Positions 7,123 through 14,473 of a DNA stretch of 24,466 nucleotides are shown piece by piece. The notes under the pieces are model-generated. The model did no database searches, had not been told where the DNA came from, and saw only the letters and a program-made list of their open reading frames with translations. The translations under genes and the position numbers were made by a program. Source of the DNA: Bacillota bacterium (GTDB lineage: Bacteria > Bacillota > Clostridia > Christensenellales > Aristaeellaceae); assembly GCA_023415145.1 (NCBI GenBank), contig JAEZLW010000188.1:1-24466 (forward strand). The letters run 5' to 3'. Every line of letters starts with the position of its first letter. Position 1 is the stretch's first letter.

Positions 7123-7590
7123 ATGCGCAGGCAAACGCGGATAGCACCTTTTTGGATTTTTGCCGTAGTGGTCCTTTTATCCATGGGGTGGATGCGCCTT
7201 TACGCATGGGGAGTTGATTCATGTTTTGGGGATGTGATATGGCATAGACAACCAAAAATCAGCAGAAGTATCCCATGGAAAAGGGAAGGAAATGACATGG
7301 GCATGGTTCTGCTGGATATACCAACGCGGCAGGCGGCACTGGCTTTTCACGTGCCGGGGACGGGAGTGTATGTGCTGGCGGTGGTTAACGGCAGCCCGGC
7401 TGACATTGCCGGTGCTCAGCCGGGGGACCGTATTGCCGGTGTGGGTGGTGTGGCGATACATGGGACGGAGGAGCTATCAGCAGCGTTTGGTGCTCTCAAG
7501 AGTGGGGAGACGGTGGAACTGAGCATTCTGCGCGGAATGGATAAGCTTACGCTGACGCTGGAAGCGCAGGCGGACACGGAGCAGCTATAA
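7123..7590 (+). CDS. Membrane-anchored PDZ-domain protein, no protease domain
   Basis: Short protein of 155 residues: a basic N-terminus (MRRQTR), one hydrophobic segment at about 8-28 (APFWIFAVVVLLSMGWM) likely to be an uncleaved anchor, and a C-terminal PDZ domain (about 75-150) with VYVLAVVNGSPADIAGAQPGDRIAGVGGVAIHG, the GSPA-x-x-AG-x-x-GD core of HtrA/CtpA-type PDZ domains. There is no catalytic domain, so it may bind peptide C-termini or tether a partner at the membrane. The start is uncertain: ATG 7123, or a GTG at 7114 behind AGGAAG; an upstream open frame back to 6937 is unlikely to be coding because it overlaps the divergent promoter. A two-component system follows after 51 bases. 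Confidence 0.75.
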   Translation: MRRQTRIAPFWIFAVVVLLSMGWMRLYAWGVDSCFGDVIWHRQPKISRSIPWKREGNDMGMVLLDIPTRQAALAFHVPGTGVYVLAVVNGSPADIAGAQPGDRIAGVGGVAIHGTEELSAAFGALKSGETVELSILRGMDKLTLTLEAQADTEQL

Positions 7591-7591
7591 C

Positions 7592-7620
7592 TTGTAAATG
7601 CCCCGGCTTTTTTATATACT
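7592..7620 (+). promoter_or_regulatory. Promoter of the two-component system
   Basis: TTGTAA (7592-7597) and TATACT (7615-7620) with a 17-base spacer, directly after the PDZ stop. The predicted RNA start near 7627 leaves a leader of about 15 bases carrying the AAGGTGG ribosome site of the response regulator. Confidence 0.55.
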
Positions 7621-7641
7621 GGTGACAAGGTGGTGGGACCC

Positions 7642-8313
7642 ATGAAAATACTGGTGGTGGATGACGAGGCCCGCATTCGCGATTTAATCAAAAAGTATGC
7701 CGTCTTTGAAGGCTTTGAAGTAATGGAGGCGGAAAACGGCATGCAAGCGGTGGAAATCGCCCGCAGGCAGAAATTCGACATGATCATATTGGATGTGATG
7801 ATGCCGGAGCTTGACGGCTTTTCCGCCTTAAGGGAAATACGCAAGGAAGCGCAAACGCCGGTAATCATGCTATCCGCCAGGGGGGAGGAATACGACAGGA
7901 TCCACGGCTTCGAACTGGGCGTGGACGATTATGTGGTGAAACCCTTTTCCCCCAAGGAGCTGATGATGCGCGTGGCCGCAGTAACAAAGCGCAGCCGCGG
8001 GGAAGACGCTCATGTGCGGGAGGTTGCGCAAATCGGAGGTATCACTGTTGATTTTACCGCCCGCAGGGTTTTGGTGGACGGGGTGAATGTAGATCTTTCC
8101 CCCAAGGAATATGATCTTCTGTTTTACATGGTTCGCAACAAAGGCATTGCCTTAAGCCGTGAAAAGCTGATCACACAGGTATGGGGCTATGATTTTTTCG
8201 GCGATGACAGAACGCTGGATACCCATATCAAGCTGTTGCGCAAGCAGCTCGGCAATCATGCCGGCTGCATCGTAACGCTGCGAGGGGTGGGATACCGCTT
8301 TGAAAACACCTGA
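7642..8313 (+). CDS. OmpR/PhoB-family response regulator
   Basis: Two-component DNA-binding regulator of 223 residues. Receiver domain 1-118: acidic pair DD at 7-8, phosphoacceptor D51 in MIILDVMMP, conserved T/S replaced by S78 (MLSAR) and K100 in VVKPF, all as expected. A winged-helix effector domain at about 130-223 contains LSPKEYDLLFYMVRNKG, LDTHIKLLRKQLG and the terminal GVGYRF. ATG 7642 is preferred over GTG codons at 7630 and 7633, since AAGGTGG is then well placed. The reading frame overlaps the histidine kinase start by 14 bases, so the pair is translationally coupled. Target genes are not evident; the adjacent PDZ and MATE genes are candidates. Confidence 0.95.
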   Translation: MKILVVDDEARIRDLIKKYAVFEGFEVMEAENGMQAVEIARRQKFDMIILDVMMPELDGFSALREIRKEAQTPVIMLSARGEEYDRIHGFELGVDDYVVKPFSPKELMMRVAAVTKRSRGEDAHVREVAQIGGITVDFTARRVLVDGVNVDLSPKEYDLLFYMVRNKGIALSREKLITQVWGYDFFGDDRTLDTHIKLLRKQLGNHAGCIVTLRGVGYRFENT

Positions 8314-9826
8314 TGATTCTAAAAAGCAGCCATCCATTTATAGATGGCTGATGACCGGCTTTGAAAGGCTCAGCATCCGCGCACGGATATTTCTTTATTT
8401 GCTATTGTTTGTAGCCGTGTTGTTAGGACTTCTATGGCTGTTTCAAATCGTACTGCTGGACGATTTTTACCGCATGCTGAAAACTGCCACTTTGAAGCGC
8501 TCTGCGGAGTCCATTGCCCAAAACATTGACAACCCTGAATTGCAAGCGCTGGTGGAGCGCATATCCCAGGAGAACGACGTGAGCATCCTCATTCTGGATG
8601 AGGAACTTGTCACAACCCAGACGGCGGATATGACCGCAAGCTCCATCATTCATAGGATGAGCATATGGGACCTGAAAAAGTTTTGGGAGCAGGCGCAGAA
8701 TGCCGGCAATACCTGGTTGGAATCATTTGATCTGAAGGCGTTTCGCAATGTGGTATATGATGCCAAGCGCTTTGTGGGCCGTGTGCCGCCGCCTGACAAC
8801 GGCAGGTCGGAAAGCATGCTTTACCTGCGTCTTACCGTGAGGCAGGACGGGAAGACCGTGGGCATTTTTTTAAACTCCCTCATTACACCTATTGGCGCTA
8901 CAGTGGATACGCTACGCAGCCAGATGGTGATCATCACCGCTGCCCTGCTGGCACTGTCGCTTTTGTTGTCATCCTTGATATCAAGGCGCATTACAAGGCC
9001 CATCATCGATACCAATCAGGCGGCCAAAGCCTTATCCCTGGGTAAGTTTGAGCCGCCTTGCCACAAATCGGTTTACCGGGAAATAGGGGAATTGAACGAT
9101 ACCCTGATGAAGGCGGCTCACGATTTGAACAGGGTGGATCAACTGCAAAAGGAATTGATTTCCAACATTTCCCACGACCTGCGTACGCCGCTGACCATGA
9201 TCGGCGGGTATGCCGAGGTGATGCGGGACATTCCCGGCGAAAATACGCCGGAGAACATGCAGGTGATCATCGACGAAACCAAGCGCTTGTCCACCCTGGT
9301 GAGTGCGGTAATGGATTATTCCCTTATGCAGTCCGGCGGCCAGACACTTACGCCTGCTTTCTATGACCTGACCAGTAGCGTACGGGAAGTGCTCAAGCGC
9401 TACTGCAAGCTGACAGAGCAGGACGGGTATAAGATTTTGTTTGAAGCAGACGAAAACGTAACGGTTCTGGCGGATGAAGCAAAGATAACGCAGGTGGTGT
9501 ACAACCTGATCAACAATGCGATCATGTATACGGGCCAGGACAAGAAGGTGATTGTGCGCCAAACAGTGGAAAACAAACAGGCAGTTGTTTCCGTAATCGA
9601 TACGGGCAGCGGAATTCCAAAGGAGGAGATACCCCAGATCTGGAGCAGGTATTACCGTGCCAAAAGCCATCGCCGGGCAGCCATCGGAACAGGGTTGGGG
9701 CTGTCTATTGTGAAATCCATTTTGGATATGCATCAACTGCCTTATGGCGTAGAAAGTACGCTGGGGCAGGGCAGCCGGTTCTGGTTTTCGGTGCCAATCC
9801 AGGCGGAATCTACCCCTCAAGCGTGA
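8300..9826 (+). CDS. Sensor histidine kinase (HAMP-HisKA-HATPase)
   Basis: Inner-membrane sensor kinase, 508 residues, partner of the preceding regulator. Layout: TM1 about 30-53; an extracytoplasmic sensor region about 54-205 of no recognised family; TM2 about 209-228; HAMP about 229-280 (RRITRPI start); HisKA with phosphoacceptor H292 in NISHDLRTPLTMIGGYAEVM; HATPase with N box NLINNAIMYT, G1 DTGSGIP and G2 GTGLGLSIVK. All catalytic motifs are intact. The start is a TTG inside the regulator gene, with GAGGGGTGG about 8 bases upstream; an ATG at 8351 has no clear SD. The stop overlaps the convergent MATE gene by 17 bases. Confidence 0.94.
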   Translation: MKTPDDSKKQPSIYRWLMTGFERLSIRARIFLYLLLFVAVLLGLLWLFQIVLLDDFYRMLKTATLKRSAESIAQNIDNPELQALVERISQENDVSILILDEELVTTQTADMTASSIIHRMSIWDLKKFWEQAQNAGNTWLESFDLKAFRNVVYDAKRFVGRVPPPDNGRSESMLYLRLTVRQDGKTVGIFLNSLITPIGATVDTLRSQMVIITAALLALSLLLSSLISRRITRPIIDTNQAAKALSLGKFEPPCHKSVYREIGELNDTLMKAAHDLNRVDQLQKELISNISHDLRTPLTMIGGYAEVMRDIPGENTPENMQVIIDETKRLSTLVSAVMDYSLMQSGGQTLTPAFYDLTSSVREVLKRYCKLTEQDGYKILFEADENVTVLADEAKITQVVYNLINNAIMYTGQDKKVIVRQTVENKQAVVSVIDTGSGIPKEEIPQIWSRYYRAKSHRRAAIGTGLGLSIVKSILDMHQLPYGVESTLGQGSRFWFSVPIQAESTPQA

Positions 9827-11192
9827 TGTTGCGGATCCATTTGCCACGCTTTACAATGCGAAGTGCCAGCACGATCTTGGCGTTCATCAGCAACTGAACG
9901 ACCGTAACAGCTGCAGGAAGCGCTATTTTACCAGCACCAAAGCTTGCTATGGCAAGGCTTACGGGAACAGGCAACAGCCACATATAAACGCTGTCCAGGA
10001 GGGCGGCGTTTTTAGTGTCCCCCCCGGCCCGAAGGCAAAAGAAACAAAAGGCATAAACGCAGTTGACAGGGTAAAACAGGCTGTACAAAAGCGTAAGCCT
10101 TGTGGAAAGGGAGCGGAGCTCCTGCTTGACCGGGATGATATAGGGCATCACAAAGGAACAAAGGATACCCACCAGGGAGCTTGCCAGGGCGATGCAGCAA
10201 ACCAAGGACAGCAATTGCTTGCAGCTTTTCCGGGCCTCTTTGAAGTTGCCTGCCCCCAGTTCTGTACCGATCAGTACGGAAACGGCGGAGGCTATGCCCG
10301 TGGAAAGTACAAACCCTACCAAAAAGGCCTGATCGGCGATCACCATGGCCGGGATGGAGGGCTCATCCAGCCTGGCATACGCCCAGAAGTATACGTTCAG
10401 GCCAGTACTCCAAAGCAGCTCGTTTGCCGTCAGCGGCAACGCACGGCGGAAAAAGCTTCTCAATACGCCCTTGCGTATTTGAAAAAGGGCATCGATGCGC
10501 AGGGAGAAAAAGGAACGGCGCAGGAAGAGTACAACAAGATAAATGCACATTTCCGCCGTTCGGGAAAGCAGCGTGCCCAAGGCAGCGCCTTGTACACCCA
10601 TGGCGGGGAAGCCAAGCTTTCCAAACATGAGCACATAATTGAACAAGGCGTTCATGAATAGCGATGCCATGCTGATGGCCATCGGGGTTTTGTTATAGCC
10701 CAAAGACCGCATGGAAAAGATGCAGGTTGTGGTAACGGCCGCGGGGAGATAGCTGAAGCTGACGATGCGAAGGTAGGATACGCCGATGGCAACGGTCGTT
10801 TCGTCCTTTACATAAATGCCCATCACCCATTCCGGGAAAAAGCGCAGCGCCACAAAATATAGTGCGGCAAAGAACAGCCCAAGCACGAATTGCAATGAAA
10901 ATATGCTTTGGCACTGTTCATGATCCTTTGCGCCGAAATACTGGCTGAGCATCAGCCCGCCCGCGCCGGTGAGGCCGAAAAAGCAGCCGTTGTAGATCAT
11001 GCCGGGCTTGTTTGCCACGGATACGGCACTGATGGCAAGATCACCAAGGGAGCCTACCATCACCGTGTCCACCACATTGAACAACGTGTTGATAAGCTGC
11101 TGGAGAACCACCGGAATCATCACGGCCAACGCACCTTTGTAAAAGCTTTTGCTGCCGATGAATGTGCTCAAGTACGCCCGGTTCATGCGCAT
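9810..11192 (-). CDS. MATE-family efflux transporter
   Basis: Polytopic exporter of 460 residues with about twelve hydrophobic helices in two homologous MatE halves. The N-terminus shows typical motifs: MIPVVLQQLINTLFNVVDTVMVGSLG, then an ISAVSVANKPG/LTGAGGLMLSQYFGAKD stretch. Family members export cationic drugs or metabolites by Na+ or H+ antiport; the substrate here is unknown. ATG 11192 is chosen because AAAGGGAG lies 9 bases upstream; a second ATG follows two codons later, and a start at 11222 lacks an SD. A promoter candidate lies at 11235-11263. Its 3' end overlaps the histidine kinase gene on the other strand by 17 bases. Confidence 0.93.
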   Translation of the reverse strand: MRMNRAYLSTFIGSKSFYKGALAVMIPVVLQQLINTLFNVVDTVMVGSLGDLAISAVSVANKPGMIYNGCFFGLTGAGGLMLSQYFGAKDHEQCQSIFSLQFVLGLFFAALYFVALRFFPEWVMGIYVKDETTVAIGVSYLRIVSFSYLPAAVTTTCIFSMRSLGYNKTPMAISMASLFMNALFNYVLMFGKLGFPAMGVQGAALGTLLSRTAEMCIYLVVLFLRRSFFSLRIDALFQIRKGVLRSFFRRALPLTANELLWSTGLNVYFWAYARLDEPSIPAMVIADQAFLVGFVLSTGIASAVSVLIGTELGAGNFKEARKSCKQLLSLVCCIALASSLVGILCSFVMPYIIPVKQELRSLSTRLTLLYSLFYPVNCVYAFCFFCLRAGGDTKNAALLDSVYMWLLPVPVSLAIASFGAGKIALPAAVTVVQLLMNAKIVLALRIVKRGKWIRNITLEG

Positions 11193-11234
11193 GGGAAGGA
11201 ACTCCCTTTCAATGGTTAGCAAACCAATGCAGGT

Positions 11235-11263
11235 ATATTATCAGGAAATGGGAACGAAAGCAA
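11235..11263 (-). promoter_or_regulatory. Possible promoter of the MATE gene
   Basis: On the minus strand TTGCTT (11258-11263) and TAATAT (11235-11240) with a 17-base spacer, about 42 bases before the ATG. Both hexamers are partial matches. Confidence 0.35.
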
Positions 11264-11558
11264 CCAGAAAGGCGGAGATATCGTTTCTTTTGGACAGATG
11301 CACACAGTTTCTTGGCTTGTCCTCTTGAAACGGGGGAATAAATGGGCGATAATAGGAAAGGAACGGAAGTAGAACATCAATACTGATAGACAAACTTCCG
11401 GGGATGTAATGAAGGCTCCGAAACCGAAGCGCCGCCAGTGGCGGATGAAGCGAGGTGGAGGAGGCTGGTGAAACGAGCAATGCGAACGGTAGTGAGCAGT
11501 GTGACGATTGAGCCAGATGGAGTGGAACCCCTTCATTTTCGCGGAGAACGGAGGACCT
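11264..11558. other. Intergenic stretch upstream of dnaX: hairpin and GC-rich block, no recognised RNA gene
   Basis: This part of the 366-base MATE/dnaX divergent gap holds no recognised gene. It contains a 7-bp inverted repeat (CGGAAGT 11364-11370, ACTTCCG 11394-11400) enclosing a small ATCA-atac-TGAT hairpin, then a GC-rich block with CCGCC-AGT-GGCGG (about 11432-11444) and a tiny basic open frame at 11409-11471. Some Bacillota carry the SRP RNA gene before dnaX; I looked for its conserved apical-loop sequence and did not find it. No convincing dnaX promoter was found either: the best match is TTGAAA at about 11325 with an over-long 19-base spacer to TAATAG. Confidence 0.5.
11409..11471 (+). 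CDS. Possible 20-residue basic leader peptide upstream of dnaX
   Basis: ATG to TGA, 20 codons, encoding a very basic peptide that begins MKAPKPKRRQW and ends GGGGW. GGGG lies 5 bases upstream as a weak SD. It could be a leader peptide, or merely the plus-strand reading of a GC-rich repeat-like block. There is no family match I recognise and the length is within chance, so this is a low-confidence entry. Confidence 0.15.
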   Translation: MKAPKPKRRQWRMKRGGGGW

Positions 11559-13166
11559 ATGGCATACCAGGCTTTGTACAGGCAATGGCGGCCCATTTCC
11601 TTCGCGGAAATGGTAGGACAGGAAGCCATTGTGAAAACATTGAAAAACCAGGTGGCATCTGGGCGAATCGCTCACGCATACCTGTTTTGCGGCAGCAGGG
11701 GAACAGGCAAAACGAGTGCGGCCAAGATCATGGCCCGGGCCGTGAACTGCCTGTCACCTTTGGAAGGCGACCCGTGCGGTGTGTGTTCCGTGTGCCAGAG
11801 CCTGAGGGAGGAAACCAGCCTGGATGTTACGGAGATCGACGCGGCCAGCAACAACGGCGTCGACGAGATTCGGGATCTGCGGGACAAGGTGAAATATCCG
11901 CCACAAACCGGGCGGTACAAGGTGTATATCATTGATGAAGTGCACATGCTCACCGGCGCGGCCTTCAATGCGCTCTTAAAGACCCTGGAGGAGCCGCCTT
12001 CCCATGTGGTATTTATTCTGGCTACCACCGAGCCGCAGAAGCTGCCTGCCACAGTGCTTTCCCGCTGCCAGCGGTTTGACTTCGGGCGCATTCCTGCCCA
12101 TCAGATTGCCGGAAGGCTTCGGGCTGCGGTTACAAAGGCCGGGGTGCAGGCTTCGGAGGAAGCGCTTCAGTTGATTGCCCGCGCGGCCGAGGGCGGGATG
12201 CGGGATGCCCTGAGCATCCTGGACATGTGCATGGGGTATGGGGAACAAGTGACGGAGGAGCTGGTACGCAGCGTGCTGGGTACGGCGGACAAGCCCTTTT
12301 TGTTCACCTTTGCCGATGCGCTGGCAAAGGGTGACCCACGGCAAACCATGCAGCTGGTGGACCAGTTGATGCGCTGCGGCCGTGAGCCGCAGGTGTTTTC
12401 CCGAGATTTGGCTTATCATCTGAGAGCGCTGCTGCTGGCTTCCTCCTGCGGGGCCGAGGTGGAGTCGCTTTTGGAAATTACGGCGGAGGATGCGGCCCGT
12501 TATTCGAAGCAGGCGTCTTTGTTTTCTCCCAACAAATTGCTTCGGCTTCTGGATTTGTTCATGCGGGTGGAGACAGAAATGAAGTGGGCTTCCTCGCCCC
12601 GTATCGCGCTGGAGGCCGCGGCCTTAAAAGCCTGCCTGCCCGCAGCGGAAAGTTCTGTGGAAGGCCTGCTGGAGAGAGTGGCTGAACTGGAGAAAAAGGT
12701 ACAAAACGGCGTGATGGCCGCACCTGTCCCAACACCATCAGGTTCCCGCCAGGCCACCTCTGAACCGAAGCCGCAGCCTGCCCCCAAAGTGCGGGAACCG
12801 GAGTCAAGAGTGCCATCTCATGAGATGTCTCCTCAAAAGGCTTGGGATGCGATGCTGCAAGGTTTGAAAAAGACGGATGTCAGCTTGTTCAGCCAACTTG
12901 CCTCCTGCGCGTTTGGCGGGGTGAAGGAGGATGTGTACCGGGCGGTGGTGCCCAAAACAAATCCCTTCGCCATCAAATTTTTAAACCAGGATGCCCGCAA
13001 AGCTGCCGTAGCTGCGGCGCTGTCTGAACTCATTGGTACATCCGTGCGTTTTGAGCCTGTGACAGCGGACCAGGCGGACACCATGCAGGAGCGGAAGGAA
13101 AAATCCCTTGTGCAGGAACTGATTGCCGATTTTGGCAGGGACAAAGTGCAGATCGAGGAGGAGTAG
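11559..13166 (+). CDS. dnaX: DNA polymerase III subunit gamma/tau
   Basis: Clamp-loader ATPase that loads the sliding clamp and, through tau, holds the polymerase at the fork. Of 535 residues, the AAA+ part comes first: Walker A GSRGTGKT at 45-52, zinc cysteines C64, C73, C76 and C79, Walker B DEVH at 126-129, and sensor/arginine-finger motif SRC at 168-170. Domain III runs to about 370, then a Pro-rich linker (about 388-420) and a tau-type C-terminal domain. ATG 11559 follows GGAGG by 4 bases; the open frame to an upstream TTG (11508) is not needed. The stop TAG directly abuts the ATG of a GNAT gene. The usual Bacillota neighbours ybaB and recR do not follow. A run of A5 at 12693-12697 is discussed as a possible frameshift site. 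Confidence 0.97.
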   Translation: MAYQALYRQWRPISFAEMVGQEAIVKTLKNQVASGRIAHAYLFCGSRGTGKTSAAKIMARAVNCLSPLEGDPCGVCSVCQSLREETSLDVTEIDAASNNGVDEIRDLRDKVKYPPQTGRYKVYIIDEVHMLTGAAFNALLKTLEEPPSHVVFILATTEPQKLPATVLSRCQRFDFGRIPAHQIAGRLRAAVTKAGVQASEEALQLIARAAEGGMRDALSILDMCMGYGEQVTEELVRSVLGTADKPFLFTFADALAKGDPRQTMQLVDQLMRCGREPQVFSRDLAYHLRALLLASSCGAEVESLLEITAEDAARYSKQASLFSPNKLLRLLDLFMRVETEMKWASSPRIALEAAALKACLPAAESSVEGLLERVAELEKKVQNGVMAAPVPTPSGSRQATSEPKPQPAPKVREPESRVPSHEMSPQKAWDAMLQGLKKTDVSLFSQLASCAFGGVKEDVYRAVVPKTNPFAIKFLNQDARKAAVAAALSELIGTSVRFEPVTADQADTMQERKEKSLVQELIADFGRDKVQIEEE

Positions 13167-13946
13167 ATGCTGCAGGTTGTGTTTTCTATCCCGGCGGAAA
13201 AAAGGGAGGGCATTGCTCCCTTGTTTTTTCATATCAATGGTCTTATACGCTCCTGTTTGGATGGGCATATGGGCAAGGCTTATGGTGATCATCCGTTCAT
13301 GCCTGGAGCAGCGCTTTTATGCGTTGGCGATTTCGCCTCCTTTGGTGGTGACCCGCATAGGCCTGCGGCACATCATCTTGCCGGCAAGCTGGCCATGGAG
13401 CCGGGCAAAACGTGGCTGATGCCGGTGACGGAAGGCTGGGAAGAGCATCTTGCATTCTTTCATCCAAAGCGGCTGGTAAAGAGTGTGCGGTATGCCGTTA
13501 CACGGAAGGCGGAGTTTGACAAGGCAAAGCTGCTTGCGTTGACTAAAGCCATTCCGCCGGAGTTCACATTGCATCCAATCGGCAGAGCGCTTTATGAAAA
13601 GGCCATATCCCAGGAATGGAGCCGGGATTTCTGTTCTCAATTTGAGAGCGGTGAGGATTACGAACTCCGCGGACTTGGCGTGGCGGCATTGCAAGGCGGG
13701 GAACTGGTGGCCGGTGCATCCTCGTATGTTACATATCATGGCGGCATTGAAATTCAGACGGACACCCGGGAGGATATGCGCCGCCGGGGGTTGGCGGCTG
13801 CCTGCTGCGCACAGTTGATACTCAATTGCATTCAAAAGGGACTTACACCCTCCTGGGACGCGGCGAACCTTGCCTCTCTTCATTTGGCGGAAAAGCTGGG
13901 ATACGTTTTAGGTACTCCTTACGATACCTGGGAGGTTACTTTTTGA
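13167..13946 (+). CDS. GNAT acetyltransferase (GNAT_acetyltran, PF12746-like)
   Basis: A 259-residue cytoplasmic N-acetyltransferase. The N-terminal half (1-130) is less conserved. The C-terminal GNAT fold carries GVAALQGGELVAGASSYVTYHGGIEIQTDTREDMRRRGLAAACCAQLI, where the R-R-x-G-L-A stretch is the acetyl-CoA-binding motif A, followed by SWDAANLASLHLAEKLGY, the usual N-x-x-S-x-x-L-A-x-K-LG-Y ending. The acceptor substrate is unknown. ATG follows the dnaX stop without a gap, and GAGGAGGAG at the end of dnaX is its ribosome site, so translation is coupled to dnaX. The next GNAT gene overlaps its stop by 4 bases. Confidence 0.88.
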   Translation: MLQVVFSIPAEKREGIAPLFFHINGLIRSCLDGHMGKAYGDHPFMPGAALLCVGDFASFGGDPHRPAAHHLAGKLAMEPGKTWLMPVTEGWEEHLAFFHPKRLVKSVRYAVTRKAEFDKAKLLALTKAIPPEFTLHPIGRALYEKAISQEWSRDFCSQFESGEDYELRGLGVAALQGGELVAGASSYVTYHGGIEIQTDTREDMRRRGLAAACCAQLILNCIQKGLTPSWDAANLASLHLAEKLGYVLGTPYDTWEVTF

Positions 13947-14473
13947 CTGAAGAAAAGCAATTGCATACAAAAAGGCTCATATTGCGTCCTTTTTCTTTGA
14001 AGGACGCGCCGGTTCTTTATGCCTTGAGCCAGGAAGAAACGCTGCGCTGCCGTATGCCGGACCAGGTATATGCTTCGCAAGAGGAAGCGGCAGAGGTTGC
14101 CACTTTTTTGGAAGCAAAATCGCAGACCGGGGAATGGCCTTTCGTGCTTGGCATTGCAATCAGGGAAACAGGAGAATTGATTGGCCATGTGGGGTTAAGC
14201 CAGGTCCCTGAAGGCATAGAAATCGGCTATGCGATAGCCATGGCCCATCAGGGAAAAGGCTATGGCGGGGAGGTGGTGGCTGCTTTTTCCGCTTGGGCCG
14301 TTCAGCGTTTTGCGCTGCCCGGCATCTGGGCCATCCTCATGGCGGACAATACACCTTCCCAAAGGGTGCTTGAAAAAGCCGGATATGTTTTTCAATGGGA
14401 GCGGGAAAAGGAAGCCTTCGGCGGGACATATCTCTGTCTTTATTATCTGTATACAATGGAGGAAAGCACATGA
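13943..14473 (+). CDS. GNAT acetyltransferase, RimJ/RimL-like
   Basis: A 176-residue GNAT protein of the ribosomal-protein-acetylase type (Acetyltransf_3). Features: N-terminal LHTKRLILRPFSLKDAPVLY (strand 1 plus R-L-x-LRPF signature), IAIRETGELIGHVGL, IEIGYAIAMAHQGKGYGGEVV with the acetyl-CoA loop QGKGYG, and DNTPSQRVLEKAGY near the end. The start is a TTG overlapping the previous stop (TTGA), with GGGAGG 7 bases upstream; a far longer frame from an ATG at 13826 runs inside the preceding gene and is rejected. Its stop overlaps the next ATG (ATGA). The substrate is unknown and need not be ribosomal. Confidence 0.88.
   Translation: MTEEKQLHTKRLILRPFSLKDAPVLYALSQEETLRCRMPDQVYASQEEAAEVATFLEAKSQTGEWPFVLGIAIRETGELIGHVGLSQVPEGIEIGYAIAMAHQGKGYGGEVVAAFSAWAVQRFALPGIWAILMADNTPSQRVLEKAGYVFQWEREKEAFGGTYLCLYYLYTMEEST

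Noticed and set aside
9810..9826. Overlapping 3' ends of the histidine kinase and MATE genes as a regulatory antisense arrangement
   Set aside because: A 17-bp tail overlap of convergent genes is ordinary in compact genomes, and nothing else points to antisense control.
9032..9847. Leftward open frame opposite the histidine kinase catalytic domain
   Set aside because: Antisense shadow of conserved HisKA/HATPase motifs, with no SD or domain.
11223..11558. SRP RNA (ffs/scr) upstream of dnaX, as found in some Bacillota
   Set aside because: I searched for the conserved apical-loop sequence around GGTCAGG...GGAAGGAAGCAGCC and found no match on either strand; the only GGAAG occurrences here do not sit in such a helix.
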